Below, one piece after another: positions 1-9,571 of a stretch of 64,000 bases of DNA. Each line of letters begins with the position of its first letter. Positions within the stretch are counted from its first letter, which is position 1. The position numbers were made by a program, and so were the translations under genes. The DNA is from SMWC01 sp964466315. GTDB taxonomy: Bacteria; Pseudomonadota; Gammaproteobacteria; Steroidobacterales; Rariloculaceae. The DNA lies in NCBI GenBank assembly GCA_964466315.1, contig CAYXNS010000009.1:1-64000 (forward strand), read 5' to 3'. The notes beneath the pieces are model-generated. The model saw only the letters and a list, made by a program, of their open reading frames with translations. It had not been told where the DNA came from and did no database searches.

Positions 1-1
1 C

Positions 2-100
2 CGAGTCGAGGCAAGTGAAGCGATTGGTGCTCGACCACTTCGGCGAATAGTCGAAACGTTTGGTGAGCCAGGAAGGCACGCCACTGGATCAAAGGAATGA
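2..100 (+). CDS. C-terminal tail of the gene upstream of pilY1 (minor pilin/PilX-like?)
   Basis: An open frame enters from the left edge and ends in a TGA at 98-100 that overlaps the pilY1 ATG at 97 (ATGA overlap), which is what a translationally coupled operon looks like. About 32 residues are visible, ending in ...TGSKE. Upstream of pilY1 one normally finds the minor pilin genes pilX/pilW, so this could be the end of a PilX-like pilin-assembly protein, but the tail itself carries no diagnostic motif. The function is inferred from position only. Confidence 0.5.
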   Translation, partial: RVEASEAIGARPLRRIVETFGEPGRHATGSKE

Positions 101-3100
101 TCATATCTGTAAGGATTAGACGCAGTGCTTGGATACTGACGGGGGTGCTCTGGGTACTGAGCTCCGGCGTTCAAGTTGTCGCTGACGACACGGAACTCTT
201 CATAACGGATTCCAGTCAATTTCAGGATACGGCTCGACCAAACATCCTGTTCATCATCGATACCTCCGGCAGTATGCAGACCGAGGTGACTACTCAGGCT
301 GCCTATGACCCGGAGATCGAGTACATCGGTACGTGTCTGTCCGATCGGGTGTACTGGCGTCAGTCAGCCGGTGACCCTCCAAGCTGTGGAACGACCCGCT
401 GGTTCGATCGCGATGCGTTGGTGTGCGACGTCAGCCTGCAGGCGTTTACCGCCGGAACGGGGCAGTACACCGACCGAATGGCACAGTACGATCCGGATCA
501 GGATGACCGTTGGGAGCGGATCAATGAGAACCGGAAGAGTCGCCTCGTCGAATGTGAAGACGACGGCGGCCTGCACGGTGACGGATCGGACCCCGCCGAA
601 GTTTATGCTCAGAGCGGTGACAACAACCAGCTCTGGTCTGCTGATCCGCTCGACGAGGTCGCCTGGGGTCAGAATCCGACTTCGCGCATCTATACTATTT
701 TTGAGGGCAACTACCTGAACTGGTACTACGGCTCCACGATTACGTCGACGCGTATTCAGATAGTCAAGGACGTCGCGACCAATCTCCTGAACTCCGTCAA
801 TGGCGTCAACATCGGCCTCATGCGCTTCAACCACGAAGAAGGCGGCCCCGTGATCCACGCTATGGAGGATATCTCTACGGGCCGCACCGGCATGATCGCC
901 GCGATCAACGATCTACCGGCATCCGGTTGGACTCCTTTATCCGAAAGTCTGTACGAGGCTGGTCAATATTATGCAGGCCGCGACGTCGACTACGGAAATG
1001 TCGACCCCTTGCAACTCTCCGTATCGAGTAGCCGAAGTCCGACGGACTACAACGTCTATCAATCGCCGATGGAGTACGGTTGCCAGAAGAACTTCACTGT
1101 GCTGCTCACGGACGGCGCTCCGACCAAGGACTTCAGCGCCACCACGAAAATCACGGCCCTCCCGGGCTTCAGTAGTCTTGTCGGCAATATGTGCGACGGT
1201 AGCGGTGCTGGGAAGTGCCTGGATGACATGGCCCATTACATGCACGAGGCGGATCTGGTAGATCTCCCTGGCGAGCAGAACGTCACGACCTACACGATCG
1301 GGTTCGCCACGGACCTGCCCATACTCGCTTCCACGGCTTCCCGGGGCGGTGGCGCGTACTATACCGTGGATGACACGGCATCCCTGTTGACAGCGTTGAC
1401 CGACATCGTTACTTCGATACTGGATACTCAGACGACTTTCATTTCGCCAACCGTATCGGTGAACAGCTTCAATCGGACCCGGAACGCGAACGACTTGTTC
1501 ATCAGCGTATTTCGTGCGACCGGGGGCGTTCACTGGCCGGGCAATCTGAAGAAGTATCGGCTCCGCTCTTCGGACGGCGAGATACTGGACGGTGACGGTA
1601 ATCCGGCCGTGGATCCGGAGACCGATTTCTTCTTTGACGGCGCCCGGAGCTATTGGTCCGACGTCGCGGATGGCCCGGAGGTCGCACTGGGAGGTGCAGC
1701 TCACAGGATTCCGGGCCCGGCATCCCGAAAAGTCTTTACTTACCTCGGAAATCCAATCCTTGGTTCTGCAGCCAATTTGGTGACAAACAATAATGCGAGC
1801 ATCGACGACACTTTGTTGGGCATTGGACAGCCTGGGGATCCGACGAGGGAAGATCTTATCGACTTCATTCGTGGAGTCGACGTTACGGACACAGATCAAG
1901 ACGACGATACAACCGAGCCGCGTAATCAGATGGGCGATCCGCTGCACTCGAAGCCGGTCGCTATGATCTATGGTGGATCCCAGGCCGACCCCGACTCCTA
2001 TGACACCATGGTCTATTTCGCGACCAACGACGGCTATCTCCACGCCGTCGATGGAGAAACCGGGGTCGAGCAGTGGAGCTTCGTGCCGCCGGAACTCATT
2101 GCCGATCAAATCGAGTTGTACAACGGTGACGCTTCAGTCGCGAAGCATTACGGGATTGATGGAAGTCTCACGCTTCAGTTGCTGCTCGATAATAACGGTA
2201 TCGTTGAACCTGAGAACGGGGAAAAAGTGTATCTCTACTTCGGGTTGCGTCGCGGAGGCAGTCACTACTACGGCTTGGACGTGACGGACCCGGACAACCC
2301 TATGCTCCTGTGGAGATCGGATGGCGCGACCCTTCCCGGCGTCGGTCAGACTTGGGCTACGCCCATGCCATCACGAATCAATATCGACGGCGTGCCTCAG
2401 AATGACGACAAGCTCGTGCTGATTATCGGAGGCGGCTACGACACGAGTCAGGATAACTCCAGCGGAAGTGTCGATACTCAGGGCAATGCAATATTCATCG
2501 TCGATTCCGAGAGTGGCGAACTACTCTGGCATGCTAGCCAGAGCGCGTCGAATCGCAACCTATCAAGGATGGAGTACTCGATACCGTCAGACATTAGAAT
2601 CATCGATCTGGATGCCGACGGTTTCGCTGACCGGATGTACGCGTCGGACATGGGCGGACAGATTTGGCGATTCGATATCCTCAACGGACAGCCGGTAAGC
2701 AGCCTGATCAACGGCGGCGTGGTCGCACAACTAGGAGGCGCGCCTCAGGATTCTCCGCCGCTCGCCGACACGCGGCGATTCTACTATTCACCCGATGTGG
2801 CCATGACTAAGGTAGACGACGTCCGGTTCATTAACATCGCTATCGGTTCCGGGCATCGCGCACACCCGAACAGCACAGTTACGCAGGACCGCTTCTACTC
2901 GTTGCGTGACTACGATCCATTCGGTATTCGATCGCAGGTGGACTATGACACGGCGACAATAACGACAGAAGTCGATCTGATCGACATCACAGATGATGTC
3001 GACACGGATGTGCCTATTGGGGGACCCGGTTGGCGCTTCGAGTTGCGTGATGGGGGCTGGATAGGAGAAAAAGTACTCGCGGAAGCTCGCACCTTTGGGA

Positions 3101-3453
3101 ACAAGGTTTTCTTCACGACTTTTACCCCTGGAGGCACTGCGAGTGTGAACGACTGCCAACCTGCATTGGGCACTAATCGCCTGTACATCATGGACATCGT
3201 TAACGGCATGCCTGTACATAATCTAGATCAGAGTGCGGATGAGGAAAATCTCACTCACTCGGATCGCGGTATGGAGTTTCAGGGGTCGCTTCCCAGCGAG
3301 GTGCAGTTTCTATTCCCCTCACCGGAAGATCCCGACTGCATAGGCGAAGACTGCACACCGTCGCCGGTCGCTTGCGTCGGTGTGTACTGTTTCCAGCTTG
3401 ATTTCGAAAGTAACCCGATAAGGACTTTCTGGAGCCAAGAGAGCATGAAGTGA
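97..3453 (+). CDS. pilY1: Type IV pilus tip adhesin/assembly factor PilY1
   Basis: 1118-residue secreted protein of the PilY1/PilC family, which caps or primes type IV pili and modulates extension, retraction and adhesion. Residues 1-30 form a basic, hydrophobic signal peptide. A von Willebrand A fold starts with the metal-site motif DTSGSM at 55-60. The second half is the PilC-type beta-propeller, with the calcium-loop motif DLDADGFAD near residue 838 followed by MGGQIWRFD. The central NYLNWYYG segment is typical of the family. The start overlaps the previous stop (ATGA); the purine-rich AAAGGA lies immediately before the ATG, so translational coupling is likely. The pilin gene follows 75 bp downstream. 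Length and domain order fit the family. Confidence 0.95.
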   Translation: MIISVRIRRSAWILTGVLWVLSSGVQVVADDTELFITDSSQFQDTARPNILFIIDTSGSMQTEVTTQAAYDPEIEYIGTCLSDRVYWRQSAGDPPSCGTTRWFDRDALVCDVSLQAFTAGTGQYTDRMAQYDPDQDDRWERINENRKSRLVECEDDGGLHGDGSDPAEVYAQSGDNNQLWSADPLDEVAWGQNPTSRIYTIFEGNYLNWYYGSTITSTRIQIVKDVATNLLNSVNGVNIGLMRFNHEEGGPVIHAMEDISTGRTGMIAAINDLPASGWTPLSESLYEAGQYYAGRDVDYGNVDPLQLSVSSSRSPTDYNVYQSPMEYGCQKNFTVLLTDGAPTKDFSATTKITALPGFSSLVGNMCDGSGAGKCLDDMAHYMHEADLVDLPGEQNVTTYTIGFATDLPILASTASRGGGAYYTVDDTASLLTALTDIVTSILDTQTTFISPTVSVNSFNRTRNANDLFISVFRATGGVHWPGNLKKYRLRSSDGEILDGDGNPAVDPETDFFFDGARSYWSDVADGPEVALGGAAHRIPGPASRKVFTYLGNPILGSAANLVTNNNASIDDTLLGIGQPGDPTREDLIDFIRGVDVTDTDQDDDTTEPRNQMGDPLHSKPVAMIYGGSQADPDSYDTMVYFATNDGYLHAVDGETGVEQWSFVPPELIADQIELYNGDASVAKHYGIDGSLTLQLLLDNNGIVEPENGEKVYLYFGLRRGGSHYYGLDVTDPDNPMLLWRSDGATLPGVGQTWATPMPSRINIDGVPQNDDKLVLIIGGGYDTSQDNSSGSVDTQGNAIFIVDSESGELLWHASQSASNRNLSRMEYSIPSDIRIIDLDADGFADRMYASDMGGQIWRFDILNGQPVSSLINGGVVAQLGGAPQDSPPLADTRRFYYSPDVAMTKVDDVRFINIAIGSGHRAHPNSTVTQDRFYSLRDYDPFGIRSQVDYDTATITTEVDLIDITDDVDTDVPIGGPGWRFELRDGGWIGEKVLAEARTFGNKVFFTTFTPGGTASVNDCQPALGTNRLYIMDIVNGMPVHNLDQSADEENLTHSDRGMEFQGSLPSEVQFLFPSPEDPDCIGEDCTPSPVACVGVYCFQLDFESNPIRTFWSQESMK

Positions 3454-3528
3454 CGAACTCACGATGGTTTAGGTTCTCTCTAATGCATACCGTAACAACC
3501 ATAGGGAATCAGCGTACGCAGGATCGAG

Positions 3529-3984
3529 ATGATACGGCGGAAGCGTAACGAAAAACTGGGTCTGAAGAGGCCTGCGCAGGGGTTCACGCTTGTCGAACTG
3601 CTGGTTGTCGTCGTCGTCGTCGGCATCCTTGGTGCCGTAGCATTTCCTAGCTATCGCCAGTATTCTCTGCGGGCGCAGCGCACCGAAGCGAAGACGGCAC
3701 TCCTGCGACTTGCGGCGAACCAGGCACGCTTTTACCTCCAGAACAACACTTACACGAATGACGTGGCCGCTTTGGGATTTCCGGGCGGTTCCACCGAGAA
3801 AGGCTTATACACGCTCGCGGTGCCCGTCGCGGACGCCAATACCTACCAGGCGACGGCTGTTCCGACGGTAGGGGGTGGACTGAATGGTGTCGACATGCAC
3901 ACGGATGTCGACTGCACGTTGTTTCGCATCACCGCACAAGGCGCGCGGACGGCAACACCCGATCCCGACACGAATTGCTGGTAA
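3529..3984 (+). CDS. pilE: Type IV pilin-like protein (PilE family)
   Basis: 151-residue prepilin. The class III leader is long (18 residues, positively charged) and ends in the prepilin-peptidase site G18/F19, followed by FTLVELLVVVVVVGILGAVA, with the conserved Glu at position 5 of the mature protein (E23). The rest is a short globular domain with a C-terminal Cys pair (about C129 and C150) that could form the D-region disulfide loop. It resembles PilE minor pilins encoded at the end of fimT-pilVWXY1E operons rather than a major PilA. It follows pilY1 by 75 bp, consistent with one transcript. It probably helps start or stabilise the pilus together with PilY1. Confidence 0.9.
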   Translation: MIRRKRNEKLGLKRPAQGFTLVELLVVVVVVGILGAVAFPSYRQYSLRAQRTEAKTALLRLAANQARFYLQNNTYTNDVAALGFPGGSTEKGLYTLAVPVADANTYQATAVPTVGGGLNGVDMHTDVDCTLFRITAQGARTATPDPDTNCW

Positions 3985-4047
3985 GCGTACTTCCCCCGGC
4001 GTTTGCTCGACCGACACGTCGGGAGCCACAACAGGAGGATCGGCGGT

Positions 4048-4266
4048 TTAAAACTGGATCGTCACTATTGGCGCGTCGGCGTAGGTGCCTGGCGCCGGGT
4101 TCTGGCTTGCGAAGCTCCGACCGTAGACCGTGTAGTTCGCGTTAAACAGATTGCCCATACCCATGCCCATTCCCATCGCTCCGGGAAGAGCCTGCGATAT
4201 GGTTGAGCCGCCGGATATTCCGTCACCCCATACGGTATTGAGGATTGGGTCACACTTTTTCGTGAA
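4048..4266 (-). pseudogene. Remnant of a spore-coat-U (SCPU/CsuA-like) pilus subunit, 5' missing
   Basis: Reading the minus strand back from the TAA at 4048-4050 gives a 72-residue open stretch bounded upstream by an in-frame TAA at 4267-4269. It contains the hallmark C-terminal half of the spore coat protein U domain: TVWGDG, a Gly/Ser-rich turn, then NLFNANYTVYGR and a final TYADAPIVTIQF beta-strand (family pattern: WGDG...Y.VYGR....PG.Y.D.V.VTV). SCPU proteins are secreted chaperone-usher pilins of about 150-180 residues; here the signal peptide and first half are absent and there is no start codon. A run of alternating Met-Gly (about residues 31-38) is an unusual insertion. No usher or chaperone gene is nearby. 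Interpreted as a decayed gene fragment. Confidence 0.6.
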
Positions 4267-4372
4267 TTAAGTGCCCGATGCGGGCCAAATAAATCCCGTC
4301 CGCTGTCGAGGGGCTCTGATCTACAATGCGGTTCATATTGGTTCCAAAAGCTAGGGGTGGGAGGAAAAAATC

Positions 4373-4783
4373 ATGAATATAACGCTGTTGAAGCTCGATG
4401 ACCTGCCGAGTATTGTGCGCGGCGATGGCGTGGAGACGACACTCTTGGTCGGTAAGGAATGCTGTGGCCCCGTGACGTTTACGTCAGGCTTAACGCGCTT
4501 TCCGGCTGCCAAAAAAATTCCGATGCACCACCACAACTGTGCCGAGCAGGTCACAATCCTCGAGGGCGATGCCGAGGTCGAGATCAACGGCGAGCGGACC
4601 CGATTGAGCCGTTACGATACGACCTACGTTCCGGCCGGGAAGCCGCACCGCTTCATCAATGTCGGCGAAGGGCCGATGCTGATACTCTGGGTCTACGATA
4701 CCGATGAGGTAACGCGAACCTTCACGGAGACCGGGCAGACCGTCGCGCATCTATCCACGCAAGATACGACCCACCCCGGATGA
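4373..4783 (+). CDS. Cupin-domain protein
   Basis: 136-residue single-domain cupin. Motif 1 is present as H52-H53-H54 ... E58 followed by ILEGDAEV, and motif 2 as PAGKPHRFIN with H92, so the usual 3-His/1-Glu metal site looks complete. No signal peptide. A good ribosome site (GGAGG about 10 bases before the ATG) supports the start. It lies just upstream of an LDH2-family dehydrogenase (46 bp gap, same strand), so both may act on the same small oxo- or hydroxy-acid. Small cupins of this kind can be isomerases, dioxygenases or binding proteins, and the substrate cannot be read from sequence. Confidence 0.85.
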   Translation: MNITLLKLDDLPSIVRGDGVETTLLVGKECCGPVTFTSGLTRFPAAKKIPMHHHNCAEQVTILEGDAEVEINGERTRLSRYDTTYVPAGKPHRFINVGEGPMLILWVYDTDEVTRTFTETGQTVAHLSTQDTTHPG

Positions 4784-4829
4784 TGCGCGTTACGCAGTTC
4801 CCAGACAGTACTTTTGAGGCCCTGATGGC

Positions 4830-5885
4830 ATGCTGACTGTAACCGTAGAGCAGCTCGAGCGCTTCATTTGGCGTTGTCTCACAGCCGTCGAGATACCGGA
4901 GCCGGATGCACGGGTCGTCGCAGAACTGATGTCGGAAGCGGATCTCAACGGCTCGGACGGGCACGGCGTGTTTCGTCTGCCGCAGTATGTGAGTCGCGTC
5001 CAGAGCGGCGGCATCAATGTCCGGCCCAACATTCACATAGAGAGAGATCAGAATGCGATGGCCGTCGTCAACGGCGACGACGGTATGGGTCATCTCGTAA
5101 TGCGTTACGCGACGGAGCTTGCCATCGAGAAGGCTGCGAGCGAGGGCGTGGGCTGGGTCGGCGTTCAGCATGGCAACCATGCGGGACCGGCCGCGTTGTA
5201 CACGAAAATGCCGATGCAACGGGATATGATCGGGATCTATATCGCCGTCGGCAGTGCCAATCACTTGCCGCCTTGGGGCGGTACCGAGCTCCTGCTTAGT
5301 ACCAACCCCATCGCCGTCGGGATACCCGCGGCCGAAGAGCCGCCCATCGTTCTCGATATGGCCACGACAGTCGCGGCCTACGGGAAAGTCAAGATGGCCG
5401 CGCAGCGCGGCGAGCAGATTCCTGAGGGTTGGATGATGGATAAATTCGGTAAGCCGCTTACCGATCCCGCCCGTGCGGCCGAGGGCTTCCTGCTGCCGAT
5501 TGGCGGTGCGAAGGGCTATGGGCTGGCTCTCGTGTTCGGGCTCCTCGCCGGGACGTTGAACGGCGCCGCCTTCGGTAAAGAGGTCGTCGATTTCAATGCG
5601 GACTCGAAATCGTCGACGAACACCGGACAACTCGTTGCCGCCCTTTCGATCGAAGCGTTCATGGATGTCGACCGATTCAAACGCAAGGTCGACGGCGTGA
5701 TCCGTTCCATGCGCGCATCGCCAACATTGCCCGGTATCGACGCCGTGCGGGTCCCAGGTGAGCGTAGTCATCGGGTTCGCATGGAGCGGGAGAAGAACGG
5801 AATTCCGGTCCACCCCGGGCTCGCCCAAAAGCTCGACGAGCTCGCGCGGGAACTCGGGGTAGACGGCCTCACGGCTGCTGCCTGA
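4830..5885 (+). CDS. Malate/L-lactate/ureidoglycolate dehydrogenase family (LDH2) oxidoreductase
   Basis: 351 residues, the usual length for the Ldh_2 family of NAD(P)-dependent 2-hydroxyacid dehydrogenases, unrelated to classical LDH/MDH. The catalytic-His region appears as SDGHGVFRLPQY (H45). The GVGWVGVQHGNHAGPAALYT stretch and the GGAKGYGLALVFGLLAG segment are typical of the cofactor/substrate cleft. Family members oxidise malate, lactate, sulfolactate, ureidoglycolate or reduce imino acids; the exact substrate is not predictable here. The upstream cupin gene is on the same strand and probably co-transcribed. Around H45 the usual SHG is GHG, a small deviation from the family consensus. 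Confidence 0.88.
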   Translation: MLTVTVEQLERFIWRCLTAVEIPEPDARVVAELMSEADLNGSDGHGVFRLPQYVSRVQSGGINVRPNIHIERDQNAMAVVNGDDGMGHLVMRYATELAIEKAASEGVGWVGVQHGNHAGPAALYTKMPMQRDMIGIYIAVGSANHLPPWGGTELLLSTNPIAVGIPAAEEPPIVLDMATTVAAYGKVKMAAQRGEQIPEGWMMDKFGKPLTDPARAAEGFLLPIGGAKGYGLALVFGLLAGTLNGAAFGKEVVDFNADSKSSTNTGQLVAALSIEAFMDVDRFKRKVDGVIRSMRASPTLPGIDAVRVPGERSHRVRMEREKNGIPVHPGLAQKLDELARELGVDGLTAAA

Positions 5886-6120
5886 CACACCTCCTCCCGA
5901 GATCTTCCCGACGGCACCGTCGAGCTCGCCGACGCTCCGCGGTTTATGCGACGATGGCATCAATATTTAGGGAGATCGGCATAATTAGAAGCAATATGGG
6001 CCAGTTTCCCGGTTGCTCGGCATGACCGGTACATGCGCTGCGGGCACTTCAGAAATCTTTACACCGCGCGCCGCAATTCAAGGTATCTTTTCTACGAAAG
6101 AACTCGAGTCAAGGGCGATG

Positions 6121-6990
6121 ATGTCGATGATCAAAACAGCCGTGTTCCTGGCGCTCGGTGCCTCCGCTGGATTTGCTTTCGCAACCTTTTTCGGTGGTGG
6201 CTCCGGTGCGCTGTCGAGCGCGCCCGATCCGGGCGTCGATGAGTGGCGGGAGAGCCGCTCGGCAAATGGACTCCTGCCGCTGACTGAGCGGCTCGAGCTG
6301 CTCGAGTCGGCACTGGACGAGGAGATTGCGCTTCGGCGGTCGCTACAGGCAGATCTCGTTGCGCTGACCGAACAACTCGCGGAACTCGAGGTCGCCGAGA
6401 CCGCGAGTGGTTCCGGGCAGGAGCGGCGTTCCGAGGAATTCGATCCCACCGCGATTCAAGAGCGTATCGCTGAGCGCTTCGGCGAGCGCCGGGGCAACGA
6501 CCCGAATCGACGCTTGAATCAGCTCGTCGAGGCCGGCTTCTCCCCCGATCAGGCACAACGTATTACCGAGCGAGAGTCGGAGCTTCGCCTGGAAGCGCTT
6601 TACGCGCAGTACGACGCCGTCCGGGAAGGAGAGCCGTTCGATCCGCGGTCGGAGCAGTTCGACCCTGAGGAACAGCTTCGCCAGGAATTGGGCGACTTGA
6701 GCTACGAACGTTATCTCGAGGCGACCGGCCAGTCTACGAGTGTCGGTGTGCAACAGGTGATGGCCGGTTCCGCCGGGCAGGCGGCCGGATTACAGCCGGG
6801 TGACGAGGTCATTGCCTACGGGGGCGCGCGCGTCTTCAGCACCTCGGATCTCAATGAACTCATTCTCGAAGGCGCACCTGGCCAGACGGTCGTTGTGGAT
6901 GTGCTCAGGGACGGGCTGCAAATCCAGGTCTATGTGCCGCGCGGACCGATCGGTATTACGGGCGGCAGAGGAATGGGCGGCGGCCGTTAG
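6121..6990 (+). CDS. Membrane-anchored coiled-coil protein with C-terminal PDZ domain
   Basis: About 289 residues from the preferred ATG at 6121 (ATGs at 6118 and 6127 are alternatives; CAAGGG at 6110-6115 fits 6118/6121 best, and the open frame extends back to 6013 without similarity). An N-terminal hydrophobic segment (residues 4-24) acts as signal anchor. A Leu/Glu-rich coiled coil follows at roughly 50-100, then a Glu/Arg-rich helical middle, and a PDZ domain near residues 205-275 (SAGQAAGLQPGDEVIAYGG). No protease domain is present, so this is a periplasmic scaffold or binding protein rather than a DegP-type protease. Function unknown. It stands between a dehydrogenase and a dead TonB receptor. 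Confidence 0.75.
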   Translation: MSMIKTAVFLALGASAGFAFATFFGGGSGALSSAPDPGVDEWRESRSANGLLPLTERLELLESALDEEIALRRSLQADLVALTEQLAELEVAETASGSGQERRSEEFDPTAIQERIAERFGERRGNDPNRRLNQLVEAGFSPDQAQRITERESELRLEALYAQYDAVREGEPFDPRSEQFDPEEQLRQELGDLSYERYLEATGQSTSVGVQQVMAGSAGQAAGLQPGDEVIAYGGARVFSTSDLNELILEGAPGQTVVVDVLRDGLQIQVYVPRGPIGITGGRGMGGGR

Positions 6991-7039
6991 AGCACGCCCT
7001 ACGGCGCGCCCTTGACGGCCATCGATCGATCCCCGCTGA

Positions 7040-8132
7040 TTAGAATCGCAGGCCGACCTGAGTGTAGATGAACCGGCCTCGGTCGCTGTAGAAACTCGTG
7101 TCGTAGCCTTCCGTCGCAAACACATCTAGGGGGATGTCCTCATCCGTGAAGTTCTCGATACCGAGCGTCAGCATGAACATCGGGAACCCGGTGTACTCGA
7201 CGCGCAGATCCCACTCGCTGTGGGATGGGATCTTTTGTCCCTCGAATAAAGCATAGTCCTCCTGCTGATCGTGACCGCCGAGATAGTGGCTGAAGAGCCT
7301 GATCTGAAAATCGTTGTAGCTCCAGCTGAAGTCCGTCGTCGCCCGGAGTTCCGGCTGCAGATGCTGACCGACGAGTTACTCGAGCGGATCGATCGGATGT
7401 AGCTTGAACTCGTAGCTGTCGATATACGTGACATAGGTAGTCACACGAAACGTGCCCCAGTTCGGCGTCTCCTTCACGTAGCGAACTTCGAGGTCGTAGC
7501 CGTCGGTCGATTGCTTGGGCAGATTCAGGAACGGGCTCGTTACCGTACTGATCGCACCCGGCAGCCCGAGCGCGATATCAGCGGGTGTTGCCACGGCTCG
7601 CGTGACGAGCGCCGCGAGGATTTGATCACAGCCCGGCTCGCCATTGAAACAGGCGGCCTCCGCGTCCATGACATCATCCATGTCGATATCGGAGATCATG
7701 TCAGTATGTTCGAAGTTCCGGTAATCGAGCCCGACCGTCAGATTCTCGATTATCGGCACATCGATCACGACGCCGAGAGAGAAGGATTCCGAGGTTTCCG
7801 GTTCGAGAGCCTCGTTGCCCGTCGTGTCGAGTTGCTTGTCCAGCGTGCAGTCGATGCCGGCGCCCGTAACCGGACAGCGAATCTCGTCGATATAATTATC
7901 GAAACTGATCGACAATCCTAAAAACAGCTCGGCCAGTGGCGGTGCGCGAAAGCCTTCGCCCCAGGAGCCTCTGACGAGCATCCAGTCGAGCGGCCGCCAC
8001 ATCGCGGCCAGTTTCGGATTGGTCTCGCTGCCGAAACCGTCGTAGTCCTCGTAACGGGCTGCGACCGGGGCCTCGAAGGTCACAACAAAGGATTGCTGCC
8101 CGAACCGTGAGGGCCAGTGGGTAACGGAACAT
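7040..8132 (-). pseudogene. TonB-dependent receptor with internal deletion, frame change and premature stop
   Basis: The C-terminal beta-barrel end of a TonB-dependent outer-membrane receptor is readable from about 8090 down to the TAA at 7040-7042. It includes ARYEDYDGFGSETNPKLA, SWGEGFRAPPLAELF and a terminal ...YTQVGLRF with the C-terminal Phe needed for barrel assembly. An in-frame TAA at 7376-7378 interrupts it, with readable barrel sequence on both sides. At the 5' side, a strong ribosome site (AAGGAG) and ATG at 8132 start a signal-peptide-like MFRYPLALTVRAAI, but this runs directly and out of frame into mid-barrel sequence. The plug domain and about two thirds of the barrel are missing. 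The start and end of one gene are kept with the middle lost: a deletion pseudogene, or a collapsed assembly. Confidence 0.82.
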
Positions 8133-8596
8133 TAATTTCTCCTTACGAACGCGGTGGAAGGATGCGAAAGTCTGGAGAGATCTTCGGCAGCACTCGTCAC
8201 GAGGTCGTGACATCGTTGGCGCAGGGGCGGATCTGCATCGCACGAGCCGGGTTCCAGCTGCGGTGATATTCCGATCAGGCGCAATCTCACTATCTCACTA
8301 GGTGAATAGGCTCGTCGGGCGCACCGATACTAGCATACAGACCGTTTCTACCATTGCAGCGAAGGGATACAGAAACTAGATCAGCGCGATGTATTCTTGT
8401 TATTTTACATAATACGATACTGTTGAGAGGCTGTCGCCGCCGGCCGACCATTCAGTGCAGAGCCCGTCGGGTGCGACCTCGTGACCGCATGCCGCATCTA
8501 CAGCTAGTGGGGCTGGAATGGACTTTGGCGGGCGTCCCGTATGGCTTGTGCAAACTCGCACCGGTAAAATCAGCTGCCCTTACCATCGATAAACCT
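8133..8596. other. 464-bp intergenic region between the TonB-receptor remnant and moxR
   Basis: No convincing gene is seen here on either strand. The moxR frame is open upstream to 8354 but that stretch is Arg-rich, without similarity, and no good ribosome site precedes it. The region probably holds the old receptor promoter and the promoter of the moxR operon. A short direct repeat, CTATCTCACTA/CTCACTATCTCAC, occurs around 8287-8302. No clear terminator or sigma-70 consensus was identified. Confidence 0.4.
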
Positions 8597-9571
8597 ATGT
8601 CGTTACGAGAAAACTTTCTCAAGCTCGAGGCCCACCTCAAGAATCTCGTCGTCGGGCAGGAGCTGTTATTGAACCGCATGCTCGTGGCGCTCCTCTGCGA
8701 CGGCCACCTGCTCGTGGAGGGAGCGCCCGGACTTGCGAAGACTCGTGCCATCAAAGTCTTGAGTCACAGCGTCGAAGGCGACTTCCACCGCCTCCAGTTC
8801 ACGCCGGACCTGTTGCCGGCGGACCTTACGGGCACGGAAATATACCGTCCGCAGGACGGCTCGTTCGTCTTCAGAGAAGGCCCGCTGTTCCATAACCTCG
8901 TCCTGGCGGACGAGGTGAATCGAGCACCCGCCAAGGTTCAGTCTGCATTACTGGAGGCGATGGGCGAACGCCAGATTACCGTCGGTTCGGTGACTTACCC
9001 ACTACCCGACCTGTACATGGTCATGGCGACACAGAACCCGATCGAACAGGAAGGCACCTACCCGTTGCCCGAGGCTCAGCTCGACCGATTTCTACTGCAC
9101 GTGCTCGTGGATTATCCGGACGCCGACGGTGAACGGGCGATACTCAAACTCAATCGCGACGAGGCTAAACGTTCCGTCGGCGACGACGCGTTGTTTCAAC
9201 CTCTCGACGTCCTGTCGTGGAACGAGATCATCGCCGCGCGCCAGGAGGTGTTGGACTTACACTTGGCCGATGCCTTGCAGGAGTACATCGTTCAGGTCGT
9301 CCTCGCCACGAGAGACTCTGCTCGTTACGGCGAGGATCTTGAGGGACAGCTTCAGTATGGCGCGAGTCCACGGGCGACGATAGCGCTCGATCGTTGCGCG
9401 CGCGCACACGCCTGGCTCGCGGGCCGCGACTACGTCACACCGGTTGATATACAAACCGTGGCGAATGACGTCCTGCGTCATCGGATACTCCTGAGCTTCG
9501 AGGCCGAGGCCGCCGGGCGAACGCCTGATCAGATTGTGGATGTCTTACTGGCGCGGGTAGGCGTACCGTAA
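8597..9571 (+). CDS. MoxR-family AAA+ ATPase
   Basis: 324 residues from the ATG at 8597, matching the usual MoxR length; the longer open frame from 8354 is rejected because those 81 codons have no similarity. Walker A is GAPGLAKT (42-49). Walker B is VLADEVNRAPAKVQSALLEAMGE near 103. The MoxR signature ATQNPIEQEGTYPLPEAQLDRF follows. MoxR ATPases act as chaperones that insert metals or remodel partner proteins, typically those carrying von Willebrand A domains encoded next door. Here it is the first gene of a MoxR-DUF58-DUF4381-BatA-BatB/C-BatD operon, and its stop overlaps the next start (TAATG). Confidence 0.93.
   Translation: MSLRENFLKLEAHLKNLVVGQELLLNRMLVALLCDGHLLVEGAPGLAKTRAIKVLSHSVEGDFHRLQFTPDLLPADLTGTEIYRPQDGSFVFREGPLFHNLVLADEVNRAPAKVQSALLEAMGERQITVGSVTYPLPDLYMVMATQNPIEQEGTYPLPEAQLDRFLLHVLVDYPDADGERAILKLNRDEAKRSVGDDALFQPLDVLSWNEIIAARQEVLDLHLADALQEYIVQVVLATRDSARYGEDLEGQLQYGASPRATIALDRCARAHAWLAGRDYVTPVDIQTVANDVLRHRILLSFEAEAAGRTPDQIVDVLLARVGVP

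Noticed and set aside
937..2109. 390-codon open frame antisense to pilY1
   Set aside because: It lies wholly opposite a clear PilY1 gene, has no recognisable domain, and arises from the GC-rich codon pattern.
4722..5963. 413-codon open frame antisense to the LDH2 gene
   Set aside because: Shadow of the intact dehydrogenase; composition is that of a complementary strand.
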